Positions 17,429-26,668 of a stretch of 64,000 nucleotides of DNA are shown here, piece after piece. Every line of letters begins with the position of its first letter. The stretch's first letter is position 1. Source of the stretch: a bacterium. GTDB lineage: Bacteria; Bacteroidota; Ignavibacteria; SZUA-365. Under the pieces are notes generated by a model. It saw only the letters and a list, made by a program, of their open reading frames with translations, did not search any database and was not told the origin of the DNA. The position numbers and the translations under genes were made by a program. The stretch spans positions 1 to 64,000 of the forward strand of contig JAHLLD010000007.1 in the NCBI GenBank assembly GCA_020444325.1, given 5' to 3'.

Positions 17429-17916
17429 CGTTTTACCTCCGCCAATTCCTCCCCGCGGCGGTAATTCCGCAGAAGCTTCTGGAGGGATTTGGTCGTCAGT
17501 CCTCCATGAAAGGTGTCGTTGATCGCGATGACAGGAGCGATGCTGCAGGCTCCAATGCAGGCGACAGTTTCGATTGTGAATAGCAGATCTTTGGTGGTTT
17601 CTCCCGCACGTATCCCCAGTTCATGCTCGAGCGTCGTGAGTATTCCCTGCGAGCCCTGCACATGACACGCTGTTCCCCTGCAAACCTTGATCACGTATTT
17701 TCCCAGGGGCTGGAAGCGAAACTGATTGTAGAACGTCGCCACACCATACACGCGCGATACCGGAATATCAACGTGCCGGGCGACAAGCTGCATCTCCCGG
17801 TCCGGAAGATAGCCGCAGCACTCCTGTACATCCTGCAACAGGTCGATGAGACAGGCGGCGTCTTTTGCCGGATACCGCCCGAGAATTTCAATAATTTGCT
17901 GATCGGTTTGCGTCAT
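17425..17916 (-). CDS. hydC: HydC / NuoE-like [2Fe-2S] subunit of the hydrogenase
   Basis: 163 residues from the ATG at 17916; the frame stays open upstream but that part lacks homology. A GAGG ribosome site is close to the ATG. NuoE hallmarks: LIDLLQDVQECCGYLPD, VSRVYGVATFYNQFRF, and the four [2Fe-2S] ligands in VCRGTACHVQG and VACIGACSIAPV. It has a normal NuoE-type C-terminus (TTKSLQKLLRNYR). It passes electrons within the HydABC complex. The last four bases overlap hydB, so stoichiometric translation is expected. The 157 bases upstream to the hairpin at 18075 should carry the operon promoter. Confidence 0.94.
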   Translation of the reverse strand: MTQTDQQIIEILGRYPAKDAACLIDLLQDVQECCGYLPDREMQLVARHVDIPVSRVYGVATFYNQFRFQPLGKYVIKVCRGTACHVQGSQGILTTLEHELGIRAGETTKDLLFTIETVACIGACSIAPVIAINDTFHGGLTTKSLQKLLRNYRRGEELAEVKR

Positions 17917-18074
17917 TGCCTCTTTTCCAAGCCATTTTTCGAGAATTTTTTCTCGTTTAAAGCGGCCGCAATATATATTTCTGCGGCATTCAACGCAAAT
18001 ACAGCATGCATACCCGCAATTCACAATCGCCGCAACCCCTTATTAGATATATATTTCACGATTCAAAAAAATTA

Positions 18075-18116
18075 CAAAAAAATCGATGCTGATACGCAGG
18101 GAGTATCAACATCGAT
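18075..18116 (-). terminator. Rho-independent terminator for the small membrane protein gene
   Basis: On the minus strand a 14-base stem with one mismatch (arms 18103-18116 and 18082-18095, 7-base loop) is followed by a run of seven T. It ends transcription from the gene at 18196-18426 and insulates the hydrogenase operon downstream. Confidence 0.8.
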
Positions 18117-18195
18117 ATTTTCCGACATCAATCAGGGGCTGCAAGAGTCCCGACAGTGACTCCTGTCGTGGCGCAAACGGGGTTGCCAGCCGTGA

Positions 18196-18426
18196 TCAGC
18201 CGAGCCAGGGGCTGCCAGCGAACTTCGCCAGCGGTTCCGCGAGTCCTGAATTGTGGATTACGCCTATAATTTCCGAGGCGTAGCTGATGAATGAAATGAG
18301 CCAACCTGCAAAAACGCAGGCAATCAGGATCATCACAGCGATGAAGACTTTGAAGAGGATAGCGAGCAATCGCTGTTTTTTCTCAATATCCTCGACGGTA
18401 AGCTGTTTTTCTTCCATGGTTGACAT
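18196..18426 (-). CDS. Small membrane protein of unknown function
   Basis: 76 residues. An AGGAG ribosome site lies seven bases before the ATG at 18426, favouring it over a second Met at codon 4. The N-terminus is charged and helical (MEEKQLTVEDIEKKQR), then a strong membrane helix of about 23 residues (LAILFKVFIAVMILIACVFAG), then a weaker one. I recognise no family. It stands alone, with its own terminator at 18075-18116. Confidence 0.65.
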   Translation of the reverse strand: MSTMEEKQLTVEDIEKKQRLLAILFKVFIAVMILIACVFAGWLISFISYASEIIGVIHNSGLAEPLAKFAGSPWLG

Positions 18427-18560
18427 TCCGAAGCTCCTGCCGGACGCGGCAGCAGCCGGTGGTCACGTAGAACAAATGGACATCCTTTTCTCTATATACC
18501 TCTCGAATGGGTGGGGTGGACAAAATAAGTTGAAAAAAATGACGTTTTTTTTCTGTGATG

Positions 18561-21518
18561 TCACGGAAGCACGAGCAGCATCTGCTGTCGGTTTGTCTTC
18601 AGACCATCGATGTGCAGGATGTAATTGCCTGCGGGGATATTGGGAAGAAACAGCGGGATATGCTGCCTGCCGGAGGGACGCCACTGCTGCATGAGTGTGG
18701 CGACATTGCGGCCGAGCAGATCATAGAGTTCCACGCTCAGGTTACCGCTTTTCGCCATCTCGACGTCCAGCGTAATACTGCCGTGTGAAAGGGTTGTTGG
18801 CTGTGGTGAGACACTGTGCAGCGTCAGCTGCGATGGAACAGGTGCAACCGGGATGACGGCAGTAGCATTGTGAAGACGATTGATCGTATCCCACAGCGCA
18901 CGTGCATTTGGCACGGAAGCCATGACATCGGAGGGTGAGTCCCCGGCAATGATGGCAAAGCCGACGACGATGCTGTCGCCGGGCTCGATATCCACGGGCC
19001 CCATGCCCAGCAGCTGCGAGACGTCGGTGACGCCGGCGATGGGCTGCACGATGCCGGACGATAGCGCTTTCCACTTCTCATCCTTGTCGAAACCGTTGTA
19101 GATCCCGATGCGCGTATCGTTGTCGTTGTCACGGTTGTTGATGCCCCAGTAGTTCGTGCCATATTCGGGTGACAGCAGCACGGTGCCGACAGTGACAGGG
19201 AACGGCGGGATACCGAGGGAGTCGTAGGTCAGACCCAGTTTCAGCGAATCGATGTATTTCGCCACATCCGCCTGGGAATTGGAGCTGACATCCCAGTCGA
19301 AAAAGAGTCCGGCATGGAAGTTCTCCTGCGTATTCGCGGAAATATTGCGGAAGGTATAGCGCAGGAATATCATGTTGCGTCCTTCGGGACGCGTAAACGC
19401 GTAGCTGTTGAGGGTAACCCGGGTCTGTATGCGACCGGAGAGCGGGGCGTTGGCATCCCAGAAATCGGCATAGCCTTGCTGCTCCGCAATTTTACCCGGG
19501 GTATCGATGTAGACCAGTCCCTCACCGGCAAAGTCTTTCTGCTGGGAATTCGCACCGGTGCGTGCGACGTCGACCACGACTGGCACCATGTTCACCTCAG
19601 CGCCGACAATGAGCGCACCCTCGAAAAGGACGTCCTCCTGTCCTTTATAGCGCAGGCCGGATCCGGTGACACCGGAAAGGTCATCATAACCGAGATTGCC
19701 GTCGTTGGTGAGTGTCAGACGAACGTCGTTGATATCGTGATCCCTGTACGTCGGCTGCTGGATGAAGAACACGCCGCCATAGTCCGTATACTCGTCATCC
19801 ACCACCCGGTAAAAGAGGTTGACCTGATTGTTCGGTGAATAAACGTCATCGATGGTAAGGAGAAACGGTTGACTTTCATTGGTGACTTCACCGAAGGTCG
19901 GGATGGCTCCGGCGTTGAATACGGAGTCGTTGACCGTGACGTATTCATTCTCCGTTGACAGCGTGATCACCGCGTTCTGTGTCGCGTCGAGAAGGTTTTT
20001 CCAGCGCATGACAATTTCCAGCTTTTCTCCCTGCTCGGGGATGCCATCGCCATTGCCATAGGTTTCGTCGCTGAAGTACCAGTCGACCAGGCGCACCGCT
20101 GGGGAGGATTCGGTCAGCGCACGATATGCGTTGATGCGTCCTTTGCCGATTTTGTTCGTGTACCTGTTGTGCTGCAGGTGATCTATCGGATCGCTGGTCA
20201 CACGAATCTGTTCGAATATCTGTTCCGGCGTGAGCGACGGCATATGGCTTTTGACCAGTCCCGCCAGTCCTGCGACATACGGCGAGGCCATCGACGTACC
20301 GCTGAATTCCTGATATGCCGCATCATTGTTGATCACGCAGCTCAGGATACTCGTGCCTGGAGCCGAAACGTCGACCCAGGAACCGTAGGTGGAGGAGGAA
20401 GCAATCCCGTCGGTTGAATTGGTGTTTGCGACGCTGAGCACATTCGGATAGGCTCCGGGTGTCGAGACGGTTTCCGTCCCGGTATTGCCGGCGGCTGCGA
20501 CGACGATGGCGCCTTTCGAGATGGCGTAATCAATGCGCTCTTTCTGACTCTGCAGATAACCGCCACCTCCCCAGCTGCAGTTGATGACGTCGGCACCCAT
20601 ATCCGCAGCGTAAACGATACCGTCGTATCCACGGAGAATCGAGGGTGCGTAACGATCCGATCCGCATTTCACGGGAAGGATCTTGCAGTTGTATGCCAGT
20701 CCGGCGATACCCTTGCCGTTATCACCGCTGGCAGCGGCGATACCTGCCACATGCGTGCCGTGCGGATGCCCGAGACGCGTGGGATCAGGATTGTTGTCAT
20801 AGTAGGCACCACCCATGACGAGTGAAGGGCCCACGAAATCGATGCCGATGATATCGTCGACATAGCCATTACCGTCATTGTCAATACTGTCGATGTCGGC
20901 TTCCGTATAGACGCCGTCACCATTGATATCCTCCCCGGGATTGACCCATATCTTATCCTTGAGATCCTCATGCGTGAGCAGCACACCGCTGTCTACGATG
21001 GCGATCACCACGTCTTCGGATCCTGTACTGATATCCCAGGCCTTTTCGGCTTCGACACGGCTGAGGGCATACTGGCTGCCGAGCCGCGGATCGTTCGGCC
21101 GGTACAGCAGGTGCTGCACCACCTCCGGTTCCGCGTACTCGACGTCCTCGAGCTTGGCAAATGCGGCGGCCACGAGGCGGGGATCGGCATCGTCGCTGTA
21201 TTCGAGACGGTACATACGCTGCAGGGCAACTTCGGCGCCATCAGCGAGATAGACGGATTCGTGCCGCGGGTACATCTGCCGCATGTCATGCACGCCGTAT
21301 CGTGCCAGCAGGGGAGAAATCGCAGCGATGTTCGCGGCCTCACGACGAAGTCGATGTTCTACGGAAGATCGAAACTTTACGATGATGCTGTGCGGAACGA
21401 GCTCTGCATCTTCGGGAATTTGATAACGCAATTTCTGCTTGAGAGGAAGAGTTTGGGAATGGAGAGGGGGTACAAAGCCGGTCAAGAATATGAGAGCGGC
21501 GATGAGAAGACACTTCAT
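18561..21518 (-). CDS. Subtilisin-like (S8) protease with T9SS sorting domain
   Basis: 985 residues from the ATG at 21518, which has a GGAG site nine bases upstream and starts the signal peptide (MKCLLIAALIFLTGFVPPLHS). An inhibitor-like propeptide region is followed by the catalytic triad: Asp in IAIVDSGVLLTHEDL, His in HPHGTHVAGIAA, Ser in FSGTSMASPYVAGLAG, plus the oxyanion Asn region (VVAAAGNTGTE). A long beta-rich region of about 480 residues follows, then a type-A T9SS domain (SPQPTTLSHGSITLDVEMA...ELYDLLGRNVATLM...PAGNYILHIDG) that sends it through the outer membrane. The likely role is extracellular protein degradation or maturation. Confidence 0.93.
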   Translation of the reverse strand: MKCLLIAALIFLTGFVPPLHSQTLPLKQKLRYQIPEDAELVPHSIIVKFRSSVEHRLRREAANIAAISPLLARYGVHDMRQMYPRHESVYLADGAEVALQRMYRLEYSDDADPRLVAAAFAKLEDVEYAEPEVVQHLLYRPNDPRLGSQYALSRVEAEKAWDISTGSEDVVIAIVDSGVLLTHEDLKDKIWVNPGEDINGDGVYTEADIDSIDNDGNGYVDDIIGIDFVGPSLVMGGAYYDNNPDPTRLGHPHGTHVAGIAAASGDNGKGIAGLAYNCKILPVKCGSDRYAPSILRGYDGIVYAADMGADVINCSWGGGGYLQSQKERIDYAISKGAIVVAAAGNTGTETVSTPGAYPNVLSVANTNSTDGIASSSTYGSWVDVSAPGTSILSCVINNDAAYQEFSGTSMASPYVAGLAGLVKSHMPSLTPEQIFEQIRVTSDPIDHLQHNRYTNKIGKGRINAYRALTESSPAVRLVDWYFSDETYGNGDGIPEQGEKLEIVMRWKNLLDATQNAVITLSTENEYVTVNDSVFNAGAIPTFGEVTNESQPFLLTIDDVYSPNNQVNLFYRVVDDEYTDYGGVFFIQQPTYRDHDINDVRLTLTNDGNLGYDDLSGVTGSGLRYKGQEDVLFEGALIVGAEVNMVPVVVDVARTGANSQQKDFAGEGLVYIDTPGKIAEQQGYADFWDANAPLSGRIQTRVTLNSYAFTRPEGRNMIFLRYTFRNISANTQENFHAGLFFDWDVSSNSQADVAKYIDSLKLGLTYDSLGIPPFPVTVGTVLLSPEYGTNYWGINNRDNDNDTRIGIYNGFDKDEKWKALSSGIVQPIAGVTDVSQLLGMGPVDIEPGDSIVVGFAIIAGDSPSDVMASVPNARALWDTINRLHNATAVIPVAPVPSQLTLHSVSPQPTTLSHGSITLDVEMAKSGNLSVELYDLLGRNVATLMQQWRPSGRQHIPLFLPNIPAGNYILHIDGLKTNRQQMLLVLP

Positions 21519-21590
21519 GGCAGTATGCTCCACATCAGGTAGGCAGGATTATTTTGAGCGGACGAGCTAACGTCAGTTCCTGTAACATAC

Positions 21591-21618
21591 AAAAAAACCC
21601 CGGTGAATACCGGGGTTT
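21591..21618 (-). terminator. Rho-independent terminator after Ig-like lipoprotein gene
   Basis: Stem AAACCCCGGT / ACCGGGGTTT with GAAT loop; on the minus strand it ends in TTTTTTT, 20 bases past the stop of the gene ending at 21638. It separates that gene from the S8 protease gene. Confidence 0.85.
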
Positions 21619-21637
21619 CATGGATTCTTCTCGTTAA

Positions 21638-22738
21638 TTATTGCCAGTCGGTCAGCATCTGCAAATCACCTTCGACAGGGATTTGTATGAGGCCGAGATT
21701 AAGTTCAGCGCTCTCCTGCATAAGCCGAATCTGTCCCGAGGGGTCATCGGAAAACCAGATATATACCGGGATGTCATTGTTCTGACCCAGAATGCTGATC
21801 CGGACGTTAATGCGCACTTTCCAGGTGCTGATGTCCTTCCCCTTGACGGGGAACGCCTCGCCCTGCTCGACGAAGGCACCTTCCATGGTAATGGTTGCGG
21901 AAATCAGTCCGAAGGAGATTTCAATTCCGTTCCCCTGCGTCACATTCCAGGTGCCACCCGGATCCAGCGGCGCACCACTCTCGTCATTGACTTTCGCCAG
22001 GTAGGTCCATTCCGGTGCCGGCAGCGTTGGCGGCTCAGGAAGCGTTCCTGAGTCAACCAGCTCACGCGTAAAGCGTTCCACCAGTGAATTGGCGAGCCCG
22101 TATACCTGGAGGTTGTTTGCCGCATCCGTGCGAGCAATGAGTGTATCCGACCGGCCACTCCGGCTGTCGGTGGAAATCATTCGATACCAGTCGGTTTCTC
22201 CGCCCATGGAGCTTCCGTCACCAGCCTCGAAATGCGAAGTGTACGTACTCTTTGTGGATTCAACAACCTCGTTGCTGGCATCGAGGCTCCAACGATCATA
22301 TGTGAACTGTGCGCCATCAACGAACACAAAATTGAAGCCGCCGGGAGCCGTTATCTCGAATGACACGGTCGACCGATTTGATTCGTTTCCGGTGGAATCG
22401 AAGGCCTTGGCGGAAATTGCATACGCCCCGGGTTCAAGATCACTGATGTCGAGCGTGGTCGTCCACGGTTCGGCGGTCAGCGTGGAGACGGGGAACGGCG
22501 AATTACTGAGATACAGCTCCACCTTGACCACCCTGCGATTATCGTTCGCAATTATCTCAACCGCAAGCTGGTCGCCACTGACCTCCTGATCGGCCACAGG
22601 CTTGACGATCAGCACCGTTGGTTTTTCAGTGTCAGCTGTATTGTTGCCGTTCGGATCAACCGTCCCGTCATCATCGCTGCAGGCTGCAGCCACGACAAGC
22701 AGAGGCAGAACGAACAACAGAACACGCAAATACTTCAT
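21638..22738 (-). CDS. Lipoprotein with Ig-like domain
   Basis: 366 residues from the ATG at 22738, which has an AAGGAG site and opens on a lipoprotein signal with Ala-Ala-Ala-Cys lipobox at about residue 20, followed by acidic SDDDG. Residues about 40-130 resemble a bacterial Ig-like domain of the chitinase/surface type (PTVLIVKPVADQEVSG, VKVELYLSNS, AYAISAKAFDSTGNES). The rest (about 230 residues) is a beta-rich unknown domain with WYRMISTDSRSGR and KGKDISTWKVRI segments. A surface or periplasmic lipoprotein; I cannot assign a substrate. It starts 65 bases after the upstream propeller gene on the same strand. Confidence 0.8.
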   Translation of the reverse strand: MKYLRVLLFVLPLLVVAAACSDDDGTVDPNGNNTADTEKPTVLIVKPVADQEVSGDQLAVEIIANDNRRVVKVELYLSNSPFPVSTLTAEPWTTTLDISDLEPGAYAISAKAFDSTGNESNRSTVSFEITAPGGFNFVFVDGAQFTYDRWSLDASNEVVESTKSTYTSHFEAGDGSSMGGETDWYRMISTDSRSGRSDTLIARTDAANNLQVYGLANSLVERFTRELVDSGTLPEPPTLPAPEWTYLAKVNDESGAPLDPGGTWNVTQGNGIEISFGLISATITMEGAFVEQGEAFPVKGKDISTWKVRINVRISILGQNNDIPVYIWFSDDPSGQIRLMQESAELNLGLIQIPVEGDLQMLTDWQ

Positions 22739-22803
22739 GGTATCTCCTTGAGTGTGATAGACGCTCATCAAATTCGGCGACGGTACAGTGGTACAGACTG
22801 CGA

Positions 22804-25800
22804 TCACTGCGTGATCATCATACGCCGTGTGACCTGTGCTGTTCCCGAAGTGAGTGATACAAAATACGCACCGGACGGCAAACCTGCAGTATTAAAAACC
22901 GCCTGGTGGATACCCGCGTGCACGGTTCTGGCGGGATGCTGCCTGACCCGGTTCCCTGCGCTGTTGTAGAGCGCCAGCGTGACCGTGGCGCTGCGATCGG
23001 TGGCGTAACGCACGTGGACGCGTGGATCCGAAGCGGCGGCGGGATTCGGGAAAATACCGGTAATACGCAGATCTCCCGGTATGCCTTCAGGGAGATCAGA
23101 CACATCAAGAAGCGGATTTGCTACAAGTTTCTGTACGATTCCACTCTTGCTGACGATCCAACCGGTGGCGGAATCCGCAAACACCGCGTCCTGCACGGGA
23201 CCACAGGCGATGCTGACAGTTTTTGTCCAGTTGCTGCCCGCGTCGGGAGTCACCCACGCACCATCGTCGCTGATTATCCAGACGACCTGGCTCCCCTGCA
23301 CGGCGCTGACGGCAGCGAGGCGCTCACCGCCCATGGGATAGAAGGCGGAACGCCAGTTCACGCCACCGTTGATGCTCCTTCGCACGAAGCCGGTCAGGTC
23401 ATCAACGCAGAATCCGCGATCGCTGTCGAGGAAGGAAATTCCAGCGACATTCTGTGCCGAAACGCCGGTCGGCCTCCAGCTCGCCCCATTGTCGGAGCTG
23501 CGAAGAATGTCCGGCTCTTCCGGGGGAGATTTCGAAAGATTTGAAACCGCAAACCAGGCACGGGTATCACCGGCAAAAGTCAGTGTGTTGTCGATGGGAA
23601 AACGTGCAATGGTCTCCGCGGTTTCCGTCCAATGCTCCCCACCGTCACTCGTGACGTAGACATGTGCCAGATTATTGCGATCCGGATCATCCGTCACCGC
23701 CATGCCGTTCATTTCATCCCGGAAGGCAATATTGCCAATCCGCGCATTGACGTGACTGAACTGTATCGCCCAGCTGTTTCCGCCGTCCGTTGTTTTCAAT
23801 ATCTGTCCGCTTCGTGTCCCGACCACGGCCCGGTTCTCATCGAACGCGTGAATATCAATCACCTGCGCATTGGTTCCCGGCAGCGCCACCGTTTTCCAGG
23901 TCATCCCGCCATCGGGAGACAGCGTTACCAGCGCACTGTCGCGTCCCAGCCAGAGTGCATCATCTCCCCCAAGTGCCATAACGTTGACCGGAGTGGACAG
24001 TGGCTGCGATTGGACGATGCTCCAGTCCGCCTGGCTCTGCGGCAAACCGTTGACGATAAACTGCTGTGTTTGATTCCCTTCTGCGTTCTCCGCATAAAGG
24101 ACGAAGGGTGTACTGTCATCGCGTACGATCCAGCGAACAATACCGAGAACGGAGTCAAACTCCACTCCCTGCGGAGCGGACTGCAGGGACATTGCCGGCA
24201 GCGGCCAGCCCTCGACCACGGGAGCATACACGAACAGCTGTCCATTCTCATACACGGCAGTATCGGGCGCGGAAACGAATTGCGGTGCCTTGGCCTCCGG
24301 CACCATCCACTGCAGGTCGTACATGCCACGTCCATGGGTGATGGCCCGGAGAATCCCCGTGCGTTCGTTGAAGACAAAACGCTGGACGGAAACCGAGGGC
24401 ATACCATTCCCGAAGCGCTGCCAGTGCTGCCCAGCATCCTCGCTGATAAAGGCACCGACATCGGAAGCGACAATAATCTTCCCGTCCAGTTCGATAACAT
24501 CGTTCAGCGGCACATCCGGCAAATCACCGTTGATGCTGCTCCAGTTGATGCCCATGTCGGTACTGCGCCAGATCTTGTCGATTCCGTACGTCGAATACGT
24601 CGCGAGTATGTTGCCCGGACTGAAGCTGCGGACCGAACTGCAGTACCCGGTTGGCAGGAGGGAATCCGCCACCGTATTCCATTCTTCACCGCCGTTGGTT
24701 GATATGGAAACCCCGCCACCCGTGCCGCCGCCGAACACGAGATTCCCGTCATACGGTGCCACGCTGACGGCACTGATATAGTAGCAGCCTCCGTTTGCCG
24801 GAATCAGGCAACTGTTTTTCAGTGACCAGCTCTCCCCACTGTTGGTGCTCTTGTAGAGCCGTGATGTCCCGAGATACAACACCTCGGGATCGTTCGGGTC
24901 CATGGCGAAATCGATATAGAACAGAGAGCGATCCAGTCCCAGGCCCTGCTGTTTCCTTGTCCACGTGGCTCCGAAATCCTCGGAACGATAAAACTTCAGC
25001 GTTTCCTTCGTGGTGAACATGACCTCGGGACGACGCGGATCGATGGCGCCGTTGCCGCCGTCCCCGTACAGGACGAGGTTGAAATCGGGCGCGTCGTCTG
25101 AGAGCAGTGTCCCGTTGTCCTGCGTGCCGCCGAACAGCACGGCATTACTGGCGGGGTGCATTGCGCCGCCAATGAACTGGGTGATGCTGAGTCCCCTGTC
25201 CCTCTTTTCCCACGCTGCCCCGTCACTGCTGCCAACGAAGAAACCGCCATCATTCCCGAGATAAACAATGGACGGATCGCTGCGGTTGAAATCTATGGCA
25301 TGCTGGTCGACATGCACGATGCCACCGTACCCCTGATCCTTCACGCGCTCCCAGCTCTCGCCGCCGTCGCGTGTGAACACAATTTTCACGCCCCCGGCGT
25401 AAGCGATGTCTGGATTGGTGGGATGCACGCCCATAATGTTGTCGTACCACCCCTGCGATACCATGTAGTCGAAGGGGACATCGAGCCTGGTCCACTGCGC
25501 ACCTGCATCCGTTGTCTTGAATACACCAATCAGATGCGTGCGATCGTCACCGGTCACTTCCGAAACCCCGATATAAAGCACATCCGGCTGCGCGTCACAG
25601 ATACCGATACTCGTACGTCCCATCGTGGAATCCACTATCCCGACATCGAGCTGGAACCAGTTGTCCCCTCCGTCCGTGGTCTTCCACATCCCGTAGCGGT
25701 CAGCAGTGCCGCTGCCGAAAACCTTGCTTGAGGATGTATAGAGAATGTCAGGATTGATCGGGTTGATAACGATATCCGACATGCGTCCTGTCAGGACCAG

Positions 25801-26541
25801 TTCCCAGCTGTCGCCGGCATCCGTGCTGCGGTAAATACCGATCTGGCCGGCTTCGCGCGGACCATCAGGGATGGCCGCGTAAACAATGTCGGTGTTCATG
25901 GGATTGATCACCATATCACTCGCGCGCGAGTATGGTGGCAGCGTACCCACACCTATTTCTTCCCAGCTGTCTCCTCCATTGGTGGAACGAAACATGCCTC
26001 CACCATCAAAGGTGCGCTGCGCGTAACTGGCCTCCCCTGTCCCGGCATAAATCACTGCCGTGTCCTGCGGATTGATGACGAGCGCTCCCATCGCCTGCGT
26101 AGGCAACGATTCCGAAACGGGCTGCCAGTGCAGTCCTGCATCATAGCTTCTCCATATTCCCCCGCCGGCCGCACCTATATAGATGGTGGACGGGTTGAGG
26201 GGATTTGACGCGACGGTAATGATGCGCCCTCCGATGTTTGAAGGACCCACGTTGGTCCACGTCATCTCTGTCATCACCGTGCTTCCACCGCCGGGTGCGA
26301 ACAGGGGAAGATTCTCCTGTGCCTTTTTCCATGCGCGGGCCCGCGCACCAACGGGGATGTGTCCCTCCGCGTTTGCGACACGATCGTGAAAATATGCGGC
26401 GCGTGCAGCGGGATTGGGAGGTTTGACGGCGGGAATTGCGCTGCCGTCATCGAACAGTGTCGCGGGCTGCGCGTAGGCGACAGTTCCGGAAATAAACAGC
26501 ATGGCAGCAGCAAGAGCGAAACGAAAGCGGGGATTGCACAT
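22804..26541 (-). CDS. Giant secreted BNR/sortilin-type propeller protein with T9SS domain (copy A)
   Basis: 1245 residues with a signal peptide (FALAAAMLFISGTVAYAQ). Residues about 90-750 hold sortilin/BNR-like blades with repeated STDAGDSWE, TTDGGDNWF, KSTNSGESWS and asp-box-like units. An Ig-like linker follows (YVYAPVVEGWPLPAM type), then a second propeller of YCF48-like blades (VTSDGGEHWTE, RSSDNGASWRP). The last 85 residues are a T9SS domain (FPNPAAASDPRVHVRYATD...YFVSLTSG). It is paralogous end to end to the next upstream gene (26669-30436). Such proteins are usually cell-surface or secreted glycan- or peptide-binding scaffolds; no catalytic residues are apparent. Confidence 0.92.
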   Translation of the reverse strand: MCNPRFRFALAAAMLFISGTVAYAQPATLFDDGSAIPAVKPPNPAARAAYFHDRVANAEGHIPVGARARAWKKAQENLPLFAPGGGSTVMTEMTWTNVGPSNIGGRIITVASNPLNPSTIYIGAAGGGIWRSYDAGLHWQPVSESLPTQAMGALVINPQDTAVIYAGTGEASYAQRTFDGGGMFRSTNGGDSWEEIGVGTLPPYSRASDMVINPMNTDIVYAAIPDGPREAGQIGIYRSTDAGDSWELVLTGRMSDIVINPINPDILYTSSSKVFGSGTADRYGMWKTTDGGDNWFQLDVGIVDSTMGRTSIGICDAQPDVLYIGVSEVTGDDRTHLIGVFKTTDAGAQWTRLDVPFDYMVSQGWYDNIMGVHPTNPDIAYAGGVKIVFTRDGGESWERVKDQGYGGIVHVDQHAIDFNRSDPSIVYLGNDGGFFVGSSDGAAWEKRDRGLSITQFIGGAMHPASNAVLFGGTQDNGTLLSDDAPDFNLVLYGDGGNGAIDPRRPEVMFTTKETLKFYRSEDFGATWTRKQQGLGLDRSLFYIDFAMDPNDPEVLYLGTSRLYKSTNSGESWSLKNSCLIPANGGCYYISAVSVAPYDGNLVFGGGTGGGVSISTNGGEEWNTVADSLLPTGYCSSVRSFSPGNILATYSTYGIDKIWRSTDMGINWSSINGDLPDVPLNDVIELDGKIIVASDVGAFISEDAGQHWQRFGNGMPSVSVQRFVFNERTGILRAITHGRGMYDLQWMVPEAKAPQFVSAPDTAVYENGQLFVYAPVVEGWPLPAMSLQSAPQGVEFDSVLGIVRWIVRDDSTPFVLYAENAEGNQTQQFIVNGLPQSQADWSIVQSQPLSTPVNVMALGGDDALWLGRDSALVTLSPDGGMTWKTVALPGTNAQVIDIHAFDENRAVVGTRSGQILKTTDGGNSWAIQFSHVNARIGNIAFRDEMNGMAVTDDPDRNNLAHVYVTSDGGEHWTETAETIARFPIDNTLTFAGDTRAWFAVSNLSKSPPEEPDILRSSDNGASWRPTGVSAQNVAGISFLDSDRGFCVDDLTGFVRRSINGGVNWRSAFYPMGGERLAAVSAVQGSQVVWIISDDGAWVTPDAGSNWTKTVSIACGPVQDAVFADSATGWIVSKSGIVQKLVANPLLDVSDLPEGIPGDLRITGIFPNPAAASDPRVHVRYATDRSATVTLALYNSAGNRVRQHPARTVHAGIHQAVFNTAGLPSGAYFVSLTSGTAQVTRRMMITQ

Positions 26542-26592
26542 GGCAGGTACTCATGTGATGGTGACGGGGACTCAAACAGTAATATAAAGAAG

Positions 26593-26627
26593 GAAACGCC
26601 TCAGGGACAGTATCCCGGAGGCGTTTC
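26593..26627 (-). terminator. Hairpin between the two giant propeller genes
   Basis: Ten-base perfect stem GAAACGCCTC / GAGGCGTTTC (26593-26602 and 26618-26627) around a 15-base loop, just past the stop of the gene ending at 26669. On the minus strand it is followed by CTTCTTT, a weak U-tract. Confidence 0.65.
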
Positions 26628-26668
26628 AATAAATCGTTGTAAGCCGGATCCGCCTGCGATATGCCGGA

